The position numbers and the translations under genes were made by a program. This document shows positions 41,139-53,200 of a DNA stretch of 64,000 nucleotides, one piece after another. A model generated the notes under the pieces. It was not told the DNA's origin. It made no database searches and saw nothing but the letters and a program-made list of their open reading frames with translations. Location of the stretch: positions 234,882 to 298,881 of the forward strand of contig NW_005178551.1 in assembly GCF_000350225.1 (NCBI RefSeq), in the 5' to 3' direction. The stretch comes from Chondrus crispus (Eukaryota > Rhodophyta > Florideophyceae > Gigartinales > Gigartinaceae). Each line of letters begins with the position of its first letter. The first letter of the stretch is position 1.

Positions 41139-42417
41139 GCAGTCCTCGCTGGGCTTCCGGCCAAGCAAATCAAGCACAGAGCTCGCCCTAAACTGTCGCT
41201 TCATAATATCGGCGCGTTTCTCACGATACCTTTTTTGAATACGGCGTCGCCGCTCAAGCTGACTGTTTCCAATACTGTACCAACGACTCGTGAGTTGTTG
41301 ATACAGACTCATATCCTGTTCACGCAACGGCTTCCAACGAATATGAAAGTTAGTCAATCCCAAACACAGTCTAAAGACCGGGTCATAATTTTCTTCACTC
41401 TACTTCCACTTACATCCCATAACATTCCAAAGACCACACAACCGCCCGAAATAGTTCTCCACCATGATTCTATCGCTGGAAATAGCCTTGTTCTCTGCAA
41501 CCTCCCCTAGAGACAGAAACTCCCCTTGCCGTTTGCGCTTAGGGTGGACAATTCTGCAAAACTCGGCCGCGCCCTGATAGCCTTTGTCAGCAAGAAATGC
41601 CCATTGCCCTGGGTAGCTTTCGTGCAGTGGCCCCTCGTCATAAATCTCCTTTTCGTCGTCCCTCTTTCGGTGCTCACGCCTATGAAAAAACTGCATGCTT
41701 TGAAAAATATCCAAATCCGAAACAGACCCGGGTTCATGCATACTCGAGGATACTGCGAGTCCGGTCAGAGTTACGGAGACCTCCACCTTGAATCCGTATA
41801 ATTTGTGCTTTCCACTAAAATATTTTTCCCTTCCTCTATGCTTCCTGAAGGCCGAAACGATGGCTGAAACGTGACGTCAGTCGCGTATCTTGCCATTGGC
41901 TAGTTTTTAAACATGCGGTTGTTGTCGTGCAGCATTTTCATGGACCGACGTTTGGTCTGGTAGACCACATACTGCTCATAAACTGGCTCAGAGAGCATGC
42001 GTATGAATCGCACTATAATGCGTTCAAAAGCGGAAGTCCTCTGCCCAAACATCCGCGCTAGAAAATCCCATGCCCCACCGTGCTTCAAAACAGCCAACGT
42101 CATGAAAAGCACAACTTTCGCCGTGTGCGCGCATTTCCTACTCCTTCCCACGTTGTAATTTTCGGCGATGACATCCTGAAATCCAGCCCATATTCCCACA
42201 AACTGAGGCGGTGAAAAGTTTGTCATTTCGAGAATGCTGCCGCACCTCCCTCTTCGTAAAACTTGTCAGAAATGGGTTCATTCGACCCACTGTCTTCGTC
42301 GCTGTTGTCAGGATGGAGCCCTTCAAAAAGCTCGAGCTCGTTACGCTGGTCAATCGCAGCGGTAGACAAGAGCTGCAAAGCTTGTGCAGCATCTGACGAA
42401 GTAATTGAAGACGCCAT
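41139..42417 (-). pseudogene. PIF/Harbinger-type transposase (DDE_Tnp_4), multiply broken
   Basis: From ATG 42417 the homology passes through several frames: 42417-42223; 42226-41900 (NFSPPQFVGIW, TAKVVLFMTLAVLKHG); an in-frame TAG at 41900-41902; YATDVTFQPSFRPSG (first Asp); a one-base shift at about 41816; YFSGKHKLYGFKVEVSVTL; WAFLADKGYQGA (second Asp); ENYFGRLCGLW (Glu); another shift; then LTNFHIRWKPLREQDMSLY. The protein ends SEDC at TAG, where the Tc1 element is inserted. All three catalytic acidic residues are kept, but at least four lesions disable it. Harbinger elements normally pair with a Myb-like protein; none is visible. I could not locate the element's inverted ends. Confidence 0.85.
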
Positions 42418-42469
42418 TATAAAATCACCGGCCTCGAGATAGAGCGGTACTGTGGTTTAACGGTGAGAA

Positions 42470-43060
42470 AGGAGGCCTGTGTTGCAGAGGGCAGTGACTT
42501 CTGGCGAGGGGGCGATGGCCGGTCGCAGGGAGGGCGGTGGTCTCTTGCAAAGAGGTCTGTGGCGTGGTGCCCGGAGGGCGGTGGGGTTGGGCGGGGCGGG
42601 CAGTGGCCGGTGTCGTTGAGGGCAGTGGTCGGTGGTGGGCAGAGTAGTGGCCTGTGACGGGGAGGGCGGCGGCTTGTGGCGGGGAGGGCGGCTGCTTCGG
42701 CGGGGAAGACGGTGGCCGGTGCCAGGAAGGGCGGCGGCCTGTGACGAGGAGGGCGGCGGCTTGGGCTAGGGGGACGGTGGCCAGGGTCAGGGAGGACGGC
42801 GGCTTGGGCGAGGAGGACGGTGGCCAGGGCCAGGAAGGGCGGCGGGTTGTGGCGGGGAGGGCGGCTGCTTGGGCGAGGGGAGCGGCAGCTTGTGGTGGGG
42901 TGGGTTGTGGCTTGTGGCAGGGAGGGCGGTGGCAGATCGGTGGTTGCCAGTTGCAGAGACGGCGGTCGCCTGTGGCAGATAGGGGGTTGCCTAGTGCCGA
43001 GAAGTTGATGGCGTGGGGCGGGGAGGGCGGTGGCGTGAGACGGGGGGAAGTGGGCTGCAC
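42470..43060. repeat. GC-rich degenerate minisatellite
   Basis: About 590 bp built from diverged units of roughly 20-27 bp containing GGGGAGGGCGGCGGCTTG-like sequence. Long frames exist on both strands but consist only of Pro/Ala/His or Gly/Arg repeats, so I do not call them genes. Confidence 0.85.
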
Positions 43061-43462
43061 GGATATTTGAGCACTGGCTATTGACCTATGTAGGAAATGG
43101 GCGTGTTCTATGCGAAGTGATCGGTTTAATTTGCGATGAGGCTCCTCTTTTGCGCATTGGCGCGGTGCTCAGGTGTGGAGCACGTAATTGTGTATTATCA
43201 GTTCGTAATCAGAAGTATCAATCGTTTTGGCAATCACAGATTTTTTGAGACACCAATGGGCCATATGTCATCGAGGACTGCCTGTTCGGCATGTACTGCA
43301 GTATTTTACCTGTCCCCTTCTACTTTCCTGAAAGGTCTTGTACCCTTCTCATCGGCATATTGTGGAACACTTTCCGCCATTCAGAGAATCGACAACTGTG
43401 CCTAAAAATGCATTGATTTTCGAAGAAAAATTTAGTCCGCCGGCCGGCGCTCGTGAAAGGCT
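43061..43462. other. gene-free spacer
   Basis: No gene seen. It contains GTGGAACACTTTCCGCC near 43362, resembling part of the adjacent transposon end, and the short palindrome CCGCCGGCCGGCG just before that element. Confidence 0.4.
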
Positions 43463-45591
43463 GGGGAGTTATGGAACACTGTAAAATATTCTACTCTAGT
43501 GGTACTCACCGCATTTTCGAAAGGTGAAGCAAACTATGGGCTGCCACACTTGTCTGCCCTGCAGCATCATTCTCTGAGCAGCGATCTTCACGCTCGAGGC
43601 GCCATTTTCGGAGTAATACGATAGGTATGTCATCGCTCAACTCATCGTCAACCTATTCTCCTCCCTGATTAGCGTCACCTGCCCTGACCGGTGCCATGTT
43701 TTCTTTATCGTGACTTTGTGACGCATTGAAGGAAGACAGCAGATTCTTTGGGCTCTTCCGAGCCGTTCCTCCGTGTGAGGATACGGGAAGGTTACTCATG
43801 TCTCGATGCGAATTGCCAGGCCTCTGAGTTAATATCATCGCAGATTTGGGCTCGGATGTCTGTCGCCTTTGATTAGTTTTTTTGCTCGCTTGTCGCGTCG
43901 GAGCTATCGCTGTAGACAATATCTTGTTCACAACGTATGTCGTATTCATCAGCACTGCAATTTCCGCAATTGCACGTGTCGAATATATATTACCATTCAA
44001 TAAGGTCCTTATGCGCTCTGCCAAAACAATGGCGGCCTGTCGCCGAGGTTGATCTGCTACATCCACGACCCCGAACCTGTCCCTTTGAGAGTTCTGTCCA
44101 TGTACTAAGTGTGTTGGCGATGCACCTGACGGACAGGAATCAAACAAATTCATGAACTGAAAATTCATGGGCCAAATGCCGGATTCCTCAAAGGACTTGC
44201 GGGCAATTGTTGGAGTTACAGCTTTATGTTCTGCGACGGCGACCTTGATTTTCATAGCTGTATTAGCCCAGGAGAAGTGACTAATGGACAACAGATTATC
44301 CCTTGTCTCTCGTACTTTTTCGGAAGGCTCGGTTGGTCGATTGATCACAAGGCTGCAAAATTTGCGTTGTGTTAGCTGGAAGTTTCACCACGGCGATATT
44401 ACGACGATGACACTCGTCAATCCATTCCTGGCTATGTGTAGAGCTATGACCGTCGACCAAAAGGAGTATTTTCTCAGAGGTAGGTATAGTTTTCCTGGCA
44501 TGATTATCGATGTGCTTGACAACATCCACAATAACAGAACGATCGATACAACTGCTCTTGGTGACCGCGATAGTGGTGCCTTCAGGCCACCAGTCTTCAT
44601 TACAAAGCCAATGAGATTTTCCTTCCTTATTTGTGGAATCGTCAACTGCTAGGGGCTTTTTCCAGCTGGACATGCACTTTTTTCCTGATGCTATCAAAAA
44701 CAAGGGTGCAACATTTCCGTCCGCTGCGATGGAAATTCGGCTGTGAGATGCTTCCCTGCATCTCTGAGGGAAATCCTAGCACCTCCACTGTGACCCTGGG
44801 ATGAGGCGTAGCATCTGATCTTTTTCCCATATTCCCCAAGGACAGCTGTTTCATCGAAGTTCCAAATGCCTCTTGGATCACTTCGCAGTTCTGGACATTC
44901 AGCAAAGATTTTCTCGAGCACTGTCCTCAAACTTCCAATATGTGTTACATTTTCCGCTGAGACGAGCGACAGAAACATTTTCTGACACTCTGTATGCCAG
45001 TTCTCGGTGACGGGCTCTGAAGTTGCGAATGGTGTCTGGGGATGGCACACTTCTTTTGAAATTACGGCGTCCATCGTTGCTGATCTGCGCTAGCACAGAC
45101 TTAAGGCCCTCTTTACCGACTGCAAAATCTCTCTGGGCACCGATGGGAATCCTACGAACTACCAGCTCCTCTTCTGGGGGTGAAATTATTGGGGTAGGAC
45201 CGCGACGAAAATTGGAAGGGTCTAGAAGTCGCTCGAGGCCCAACCACGGCCTGTCGTTGCGCATTTCTTGATGTGGCTCGCTGTAGTATTTGATATACCA
45301 CTGAGGGTAGCCGCCTTCCTGACACTATAACCTTTTTTGAAGAGATCCAACGCCCGACGGCGCCGCTCTCCCTCGATATTAGCTTTCTCTGTCCTCCGAC
45401 TATGCGCCTGCGTCTGAGCCCTCATAGACGGTAGCATGGTGCCACCTCACGTGGACACGGGTCTGTCTCGAGTTGTCTTGGAATTCTTTTGGTGAACACG
45501 GATGCTGTAGCTAAAACGCGGTTATGGGGACAAGGCGAAGTGAAATCCCGCGCAGCCTAGTCCAAAAATTAGGGGTGTTCCATAATTCCCC
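43463..45591 (-). mobile_element. second pogo/jerky-like DNA transposon, inactive
   Basis: Short terminal inverted repeats, GGGGAGTTATGGAACAC at 43463-43479 and its inverse (one mismatch) at 45575-45591, bracket a minus-strand transposase related to the one at 22.9-25.3 kb. Length is 2129 bp. No clear target duplication. Confidence 0.7.
43653..45437 (-). pseudogene. pogo/jerky-like DDE transposase, frameshifted
   Basis: The start has a psq-like helix-turn-helix (ALDLFKKGYSVRKAATLSGI, 45437-45222). It then passes through at least five frame pieces: 45264-44899, 45074-44694 (GIWNFDETAVLGEYGKK, first Asp), 44703-44296 (ILLLVDGHSSTHSQEW, second Asp; PANTTQILQPCDQSTNRAF, third Asp) and 44348-43653 (FEESGIWPMNFQFMNLF, then a basic tail). 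All three Asp residues survive, unlike in the copy at 24.2 kb. Several shifts make it non-functional. Confidence 0.87.
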
Positions 45592-46392
45592 ATGTGCCAA
45601 AATACGCCAATGAGACGGGTTCTGTAGATATGTTCGCCAAATACGAGCCTCGTACAGAATGACTGGCACACCCCACAAACATTGAGTTGTTACAGAAAAA
45701 GACACCGTCCTACATGTACACTACTAAATTTGAAATTTATTCCGCCCTTTGTATGATACTATGTATAAATCTTTACGGTATTTCTGCGAATACAGTATCC
45801 CCAAATTCCAGTGAACACACTGGAATCGCTGTCTAGTGCCCAAAATATAAAGCTCTAAACTGTCGATTTTGTGGTCACTGATGTTGCGGACGGCATTTGA
45901 TCTAATCTTTAGAATTGGATTTAGGCTCCACGTGGCAAGTAATTAGTGCTGGCCAGTTTGCAGAAGCCTCATATCAGTACGACGGTAAAGATTGATGCGG
46001 TAAGACAACACACCACAAATTTCACAAGTAAACTAGCCAAATTAATTCAAGTTGCTCAAGCAGAGGCTCGACGCCGACGCCATTCCTATTGCTCCTCTTT
46101 CTTTCACAACTCTGTTGCGTAGTCCACGGTACTAATTTGCTGTTTACGGCTAACGAGACCCCACGCTCTTTCGTACATCTCGGACGACAATCCAGATTTC
46201 AGTAAAGATCTCCAGAGTAATTTGTTTCTCATGCTTTCGAAAGAATCCTGACTCTATTTCAATCGAACTTGTTGCATTACCGTTTGGCTGTTCCGCAGTT
46301 GACTAGAACCCCGAGGATTAACATGCCCATCTCTGAGGCTACTCGCGCTGAATCGAGCTCCTGTCACTTATCTTCTCCGAAAGATCTACATC
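45592..46392. other. gene-free spacer
   Basis: AT-rich near the transposon end, then mixed sequence. No gene, repeat or hairpin that I can support. Confidence 0.4.
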
Positions 46393-46745
46393 ATGCCCGT
46401 TACGACAGCTATGTGGCAACAACTCGATGACGCTGCTCGATCGATTCTATAAATGTTTCCACCGCCAGAGAAAGAGGGAGGGGCTTCCACTACGATGCTC
46501 TCAGCTGAAGATGTACTTGCTATAATGCAGGGCCTACTTCCCCAGCTACTGAGGTGTTCACTGCAGACTTCTTCAAGCAACGCTTTTCTACGCCTGACAC
46601 TCCCTATAACACGGCATCTTACTGGAACTGTCACGATATCGACGAGGAGTTCGAAGAGGCATTCAATTTTTCCGATATTAACAAGAGAACATCAGCATCA
46701 ATACAAGTATTTGGCAATCACACACACTTGGTTGCGACAAAGAAG
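46393..46745 (+). pseudogene. coding relic of unknown, perhaps transposon, protein
   Basis: An ATG frame (MPVTTAMWQQLDDAARSIL) meets TAA and continues as MFPPPEKEGGASTTMLSAED. It then shifts into VFTADFFKQRFSTPDTPYNT and DIDEEFEEAFNFSDINKRTS. The pieces read as one acidic, helical protein in plus orientation with one stop and one shift. I do not recognise the family. Confidence 0.35.
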
Positions 46746-46890
46746 CAACAAGTTAGGTTGTGGACATGTGTAGTATAACGGCCGACGCCCGCGGAGATTA
46801 AGAATCTGGCGGCCGTCACAGTGTACATGTGGGCAGGCGGGCCCATGTGTAGAGAGCGTGGACGTGTGCCTATCGGTCGTGGCGTGGCGT

Positions 46891-47020
46891 ACGTGCACAG
46901 TAGCGCACCTGTCATCCGTGCGGGAGTCTACGGGTATTACGCGTGTACAGTAGCACACGTGCGGTCCGTGCGGTAGTTGGTAGCTGTTACGCGTGTACAG
47001 TAGCGCACACGTGGAGTGGC
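46891..47020. repeat. 50-bp tandem repeat, about 2.5 units
   Basis: GYGTRYACAGTAGCRCAC starts at about 46892, 46942 and 46992, with similar 30-bp spacers containing GTCCGTGCGGTAG-like sequence. Period is 50 bp. Confidence 0.8.
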
Positions 47021-47124
47021 AGCATCCGCGCACTAAGGGCGCCATTGGTACACCCGCACCGCATGCGAACCGTATTGGATGGATCAAGCAGATTATCACC
47101 TTGAATACTTGTGACTGAAACAAT

Positions 47125-47705
47125 GCAGATTGGATTGGTGAAACGAAATTTAACCTCGACGGCCCAGGTGGTTCCGCATACTATTGGCATAACTTGTGCA
47201 GTGAGGAGAGACTTTTCAAAGACAGAAATGACGGAGGTTATTTAAAGCATCGACACCTTGGTGTGGGGAGCACTAGGTCGGACAAACACGTGCACGTTAG
47301 CTGTTTTAATCGGCAACCAAAACGCTGTTATGTACAAGAAACTGTTAGAAGACTATCTCCTACCTTTTGCGCATCAATAAATCAGAGAAAGCTGGGTGTT
47401 TCAGCAAGATGGTGCCAGTATACATCGTGCATATGCGGCTCAACAGTAGTTACACGAGGGGGATATTATACTGATGGACTGGAAAGCTAAAATACCAGAC
47501 CGAAGTCGCATTGAGAACCTCTTGGCGATCTTAGCTCGCAAAGTTTATCACAATCAGAGACAGCTCCAAAGACGTGGATGAAGTCTGAAAATGTGTGATG
47601 GATTCGTGGGGCGACATTACTGACGACGGGCTTGAAAATCTTATCAAGTCAATGTAGAAGAGATTTATTGCAGTCCTCAGGACAAATAGTGCTCAAAAGT
47701 ACTGA
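47125..47705 (+). pseudogene. old Tc1/mariner transposase relic
   Basis: Pieces in several frames match the element at 39.6-41.1 kb: GETKFNLDGPGGSAYYWHNL (against DEKKFNLDDPDGCLYYWHDL), then near 47500 RIENLLAILARKVYHNQRQL (against NPIENLWGILARSVYGNGRQ), then GLENLIKSM. The first catalytic Asp is lost (IGETKF against SDEKKF) and there are several stops. No inverted ends are left. Confidence 0.8.
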
Positions 47706-47959
47706 GTAGTTCGGTTCGGAAGTACTGTGTCGGTTCTTTAGAAATATTGCCACCCCGTAATCAATAACTGCATTGTACAGTATGCAGTTTTAAATTGCCT
47801 TTACAACAGACTTCTGATTCGTTTTCACCGTTGAAAAGGTATGTGGGAGTTAGTCACAGAATGTCGCGAAATTGTCCCATTGGCCGACAATGGGCACTTT
47901 CGGAAGTACTTTATAATTATTGCCGCCAATGTACTTCTATATTTGTGGTTTACTGTTAT

Positions 47960-48255
47960 TGTGGGCGTGCAATGAGAAATTTAGAATTAGTTGCTGTTGG
48001 TATCCGCACGTAGCGCGCACAGTAATGGAGGATGCGGTCTCGCGAGAGAGTGGAAAAGGATGGTGCTGTCGAGAAGGTGTTTTCGTGCGCGCGCGCTAGG
48101 AACAGTTGGTGGGTAGCAAGATACCCTCGAGTGTTCGTCTGGCTGGACCCTATGATTATTTGTAGCTGATTTTATTCACCGCGATCTCCGGGTCACAAAG
48201 TGACTTCCTCCCAATTTTTGGGTTAATCGTGAAATTGCATTTTCTGTCTCAGACA
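47960..48255 (-). repeat. 3' LTR of the old copia element
   Basis: Homologous along its length to 55246-55420 plus 57565-57677, including TCTCGCGAGAG, CCGCGATCTCC and the end GACA. It preserves the empty form of the site where the DDE transposon entered the other LTR. Confidence 0.82.
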
Positions 48256-48267
48256 GCCCCCCTCTTG
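48256..48267 (-). promoter_or_regulatory. polypurine tract of the old copia element
   Basis: On the minus strand AAGAGGGGGGC lies directly next to the 3' LTR (TGTCTGAGACA...), the expected primer site for plus-strand DNA synthesis. It supports the LTR boundary. Confidence 0.65.
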
Positions 48268-48976
48268 GCACGAAAGAAAGGAGATGCGGTTGCATTTGTT
48301 GGAGACCCAGGCATTTGCTGTCAGCAACAGTGAGCCGTTGAGGCCATTCCGGACGTCCACGCAAGGAGTATTAAAACGCCAACGTCCACGTCCTTGCAGA
48401 TGTTTTCCCTTCACGTCCACCTCCTTGCAGACATTTTTCTTTTCCTTGACTCCGTCGTTTGGAACGAAAATTTTCACTGCTTCCTTATAAGTGCAACCCT
48501 TCTGCCTTCCATTCATTCAATAAACCACACGATTATAGCAATTCTCTTCCCTACTTGCTTCCTTGGCTACTCATCTTCTGTACTTGCTTTTCTCTCTCTG
48601 CCGTCGCCCCTGAACATCAAGTAACCCCATTTCGCGCCTCGCTGCCGTTCTCTTTGTCACGTTGGGATTCACCGCTCCCTTCTTCAAGAACTTGGTCGCC
48701 GCCCATCCTCCCCCGAACACCTTTTCTGAAGCGCCTTATTTCCGACATGCGACTACCTTGAATATGTAGAGTGCCGGGAAGCAAGGGATCGGCTGTTGGA
48801 CGTTGGGGGTGGGGATTAAGCATGTAGTGCATGGAAGGCCACTTGCGTCTGTATGTAGAGGCCATGTCATGGTGTGATGGAAAGTGGAAGTCCTTGGAAG
48901 TTTGTCTCTTCTAGCGCATTGGTCCCACGGTCTTTAGAAGCGAGCGAGCAAGTAGTCATTTGAGTTTTCAATTGAA

Positions 48977-49197
48977 AAGTAGGACTGAGAAGTCAGCTAC
49001 TTAAGTAGCTNNNNNNNNNNNNNNNNNNNNNNNNNNNNNNNNNNNNNNNNNNNNNNNNNNNNNNNNNNNNNNNNNNNNNNNNNNNNNNNNNNNNNNNNNN
49101 NNNNNNNNNNCATGAGCAGTATTTTCAATTTCATTTTTATTACGTACTTGTAACGGAGCATGTGCAATACGTCAGAGGCGTCTTCTCAGTCCTACTT
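48977..49197. mobile_element. possible MITE containing an assembly gap
   Basis: AAGTAGGACTGAGAAG (48977-48992) is perfectly inverted at 49182-49197. The 16-bp palindrome AGCTACTTAAGTAGCT ends at 49010, directly against the gap. GAA flanks both ends and could be a 3-bp target duplication. The true length is unknown. Confidence 0.45.
49011..49110. other. assembly gap (100 N)
   Basis: Exactly 100 N. A perfect palindrome at its left edge and an inverted repeat around it suggest that the assembly broke on secondary structure. Confidence 0.97.
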
Positions 49198-49462
49198 GAA
49201 TGCATTCGAGATAAACCGAGAAGGAAGTTTGATGTCGCGTTTTTGCGACGCTGGGGGTTTCTGAACATTCAAGGGGCTCCCGAAGAAGGATATCGAAGGT
49301 GAGAGGTGAAAAGGATTGCTCTTAGGTCTGGAAACATTGAGGGGCTCCGGCCGGTTGCTACTACGCATATCATCGCAGCAACGGCGGTCGGAAGGCATTC
49401 TTGAATGTGTACTTCCACACCTTGGACATGCAGCAGGTCTCTATTTCGGACGGCCATGGTAG

Positions 49463-50251
49463 TCACCCATTACCAGTGATGTGGAGGTGTCGTACAGTGC
49501 AGAAGTTAAGGGTCCGCTCGTGAACTTGTCCTGTGGTCCCAAGAAACATGCGAAGTACCTGGAATGGCTGGATGAGTATTGTTGCTCGCATAAAGATAAA
49601 CTCGTCGCAATTAGAGGTCCGGGTCATCGCGAATACACAGAGAAGAGACAACCGTTTCGCACACCTGAGCCGACTTTTCGCAGAGCAACAAACAGGGAAT
49701 GTGGTCGCGCTTCTCTGGCAAACGCCCTCGGCCGTTTTGCGAGCACTGGAATCGCCTTGTAAATGCTTCGCCAAGGTCCACTCGCCTGCCGGAGCCTTAT
49801 TGTTGCCCAGTTGTAGCTTGAGAAGAACATGAGCCGGTATAGGCTTTGTAAGTGCGAGTTACTTGTCATGTGGTCGATTAGACGACTGGATGAACAATAA
49901 AAAGGAATGCGTGTTCTTGGTGCGTCTCATTAGCACTGATGCAATGGACGGGGCCATCTAACACGTTCTAGTCCTGGATGCCAGCGACGGGATGGACATT
50001 GACCCTGCGGAGAGCTTCGCATTAGAAAAGCGGACGGATGTCTTTTCAACTTGTCTTGGAGACATGTGCGAATCTTCTGATATAGCTGAGATTCGAAGGA
50101 TTGAAGTTCAGACGTCTGGGAAAGGGAAGAAGAATAGAAGGATGTCTCACCGAGTTCAGAGGGACTTGAAGAGAGAGAACCAAGAATCGGAAAAGACCTA
50201 GATGGAAGAAAGGAAGAAGAGGAAGCGAATCGTTGTCAAAGATAGCGAGTA
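49463..50251 (+). pseudogene. cysteine-protease-like coding relic, opposite in orientation to the copia polyprotein
   Basis: Plus-strand piece one (49463-49762) has YSAEVKGPLVNLSCGPKKHA and NRECGRASLANALGRF, a Cys-x-x-x-Ser-Leu-like motif reminiscent of papain-fold nucleophile sites. Piece two (about 49890-50251) has ECVFLVRLISTDAMDG, a TAA, then HVLVLDASDGMDIDPAESFA. A His followed by VLD is the usual later catalytic His region of such proteases. The tail is very basic (GKGKKNRRMSHRVQRDLKRE), with a TAG at 50199-50201 and a final MEERKKRKRIVVKDSE. It ends about 40 bp from the RNase H end, tail to tail. The protease assignment is inference from motif order only. Confidence 0.4.
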
Positions 50252-50289
50252 AAGTGGTTCATCGATCACATCCATCAACAGGATGTTCT

Positions 50290-53200
50290 CATAGCTCTCT
50301 GCTAAACTTGGAAGACATCTTCTTAGAGGGTATCATGCCCCATGATGCGATTCAATTTCTTGAACATCTCGAAATTTCTCGTGGTCGGCGCATCAGCGGG
50401 GTTGTTTCTTCCACTTATCTACTTCATTGTCTAGATTATCCATTCTCGAAAGATTCTCGAAGTCTTGCGACGGTTTGTCTCAGTCGGTAATCCATACCCT
50501 CGTGCAAGGTAATTATTATGGAGTACAGTCCATGACAACCTACCGAGAGCACGAGTGGAGGTGTCGTTTGTCGACTGATGAATATGTTGAAGACTACATG
50601 CCATTAAGGAGCCTCTGTCCGATGAAGTCACCGCTGCAAGGATCTCTACACCCATTGAAGAGAACGATACTCGCTTAAGCAGAACTCTGCTTTGTGGTGA
50701 CCCAGTCAAGAACGTGGTATACACGCTCACCCCCTGCTGTCAGGAATAGTACCGAGATGTATCCTGTCTCACCATATGATCCGCTTCATTGACTGGCGTC
50801 GGAGAAAGCTAAGTACACTATAACTTGCAGTGAGGTGGGTGAACGGAAGATGGGAATAGGAGAAAAATATCTCAGCTCTGTGAGAACCTGGTTCGCGGTG
50901 ATGAGGATGGACGCATGCAATTGTCCAACTGACTGTTGCTGGTTGATTGCTGCGAAGGCGGCTTGGGTAGAATAACATGGCCTAAGATATTCAAGCTTCC
51001 TGCAAGAGCTTGGTATGCCGTTAACTCTTGGGGTGTGCATTTCTTCTGAGATTCCTCGTAAACGTTCCTTTGAAAGTGGGATGGGAAACGTTTTGTCCAC
51101 ATACTCCTGCATGTTGATCATGAAGCTGCCACATGCTTAACGATGGATGGGTAAGCGGTTGAAGAATAGGTGACGGTCAATGACGAAAGTCTTATCCTTT
51201 TGAAATGCCTGAATTGTTGACGATGTTCCCGCAAGGAGGAAGTCGTCGACTACTATGGCAATTATGAGAAGAATTTCTTTCGAAGAGGAATACTTCATGA
51301 AGAGTTGGATCAGTCTGGGGACTTGGATGAAAACCTGTGTGCACATCCACTCTTCCGCTACTAGTTGCCAAATCGACCGGATTCAACTATGCCATACGTA
51401 GGCTTTAGTAATTTCCACAGAATGCGACTGGAGATCGGAAGATGCCCATACATTTGGAGGCCTGACGTAGATGTCGCATGAGAAGGTACCAGCCTTCAGG
51501 TTTGCTCCGGTTATGTCGATTGGAGCGATTGAAAAGGAGAAAATAGCAGCAAGAGATAGCACAATGCGAAGTACGGGAAATTGCGCAGTTGCTGAGTCAT
51601 TTCGCAGGAATTCTTTGTTCCGGTCCCTGCTACCATGCGGGACGAGACGACATTTCAACTTGGGCTTATTTACCTCACCATCAGTATTTATCTTAAACAA
51701 GTGGTGTGAGGAGGTGATATTCGCACCCCTCGAGATTTGTCCATACTCGACTTCCTGGTAAGCTTCGGCACGCCTATAGTTCTCTTTCTCAGCAGCTATG
51801 GCATGTTTGACAATCTACTAGGGGCAAACTGTAGCTTGAACGCGGACGTTGGTTTGTTTCCTACAGCCATCTGGACATTTTGCAGAACCGTCTGCTTGGA
51901 GGAAGCGAGTTGGAAAGGTATCTGCGTTGGTTTGACAAATATTGTCTTACCAACGTCCTTATCTCGCTGCAGAGGTTCATGAGTGCTATCTAGGTTGATA
52001 GACTACTTCGGATTGTCCAACTGGCACCGGGTCCCGAAAAGAGAGTTGCAATGCCTTAGAGACTGCTTGTTAACATCAATTAGGGGATTGTTTCATGCGA
52101 CTGGGTTTCGTTGAAGCCATAAAACTGGATTATAATCGATGGGGTGGCCATAGAGTGTGATCCTTGCCGGAGAATGAAAGGCCCGTCTGGTTTCTTGGGG
52201 AAGCCAAGTCTGGGAGGGTTTCTTCACCTGGACTTCCATTAGTGCAGCTCCTATCAGGAATTGAAGAAGGATCTTCTCTTTGTTGAGGTTCTAGAAGCTC
52301 TGCAAAGATTTATTGGGGCAGTGAAAGTGCTGGGAAAGGGCTATATGCGTTGTCTTTATCCACGACTGAATAAGAACGAGAAAAGGTGAATTCGATCTTA
52401 TCCACCTCCGCGAGGAGAGGGGAAGATGGAGACTGTCGCAGGTCTTTATAAGCAGGTCGAATTGTGCTTCCGCTATGGTCCTGGTCTCTTGAAAGGACGA
52501 CATAAGGCGGCGTTGGAGAGCGTACATCTTTTCAACAGACCGACGTTTAGTCCCCTTTTGAAGAAGTAGACGACATCACTACGTGCAATGTGTTCAGGCA
52601 TGAATAAGTGCTGTTGATTGTTCTTTCCAGGAGCCTCAGAGCACGTCGTGTTACCTGCTCTATGTGTGCTGTGATGAGCTCAGCTGATAGCTTAACTTAG
52701 AGAAGCCCGAAGAGTGCTGCAGTGTAGCCTCGTGTCATCTCAAAGCTGCGTAAGGTCTTGCTTCCATATAAGATGTTGCTGAGATACACAGCACGGTAAA
52801 GCACTTCTTCTCTTCCAGTGGTCCCACCTCTGGTACGAGAGAAGTGTGCAGCATTTTTAGAAGACGTTGAATGAGAATTCGAACTACGGCGTTCTTTCGT
52901 TCTACAACACCAAGTTGGCTGTGACGTCCAGCTGGATGAGGTTCGAATTTGATATCGAAGTACCTCAGAAAAACCGAGAAGTGAGTATTGAAGAATTCGA
53001 CTTCTCCACACACTAGAGGGGCACTGTGCACGTTGAACTATTTAACCTCTAGCTGCTGTGCTACTTGAGACATCCCTCCTGACGACATTGGAGGGGCTTC
53101 AGAATACGCGGTATGGACATCCACCATATAGAAAATGGGTTCATTCTTGTATTCTGCGCAAAAGAAGAAATCGAGTTGCACATGATGGTTGAAAGAGGTG

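Larger units (their letters stand above)
48268..49462. other. region inside the old copia element, no clear gene
   Basis: Contains an assembly gap and a possible MITE. A minus-strand frame at 48516-48223 and plus fragments near 49340-49460 are mildly protein-like, but I cannot assign them. Confidence 0.35.

Noticed and set aside
42470-43060. CRISPR-like spacing of repeats
   Set aside because: The units are degenerate tandem repeats without unique spacers, and the context is eukaryotic.
42425-43070. Long frames on both strands rich in Pro/His or Gly/Arg
   Set aside because: They are translations of a GC-rich minisatellite; both strands are open for the same reason and no motif is present.
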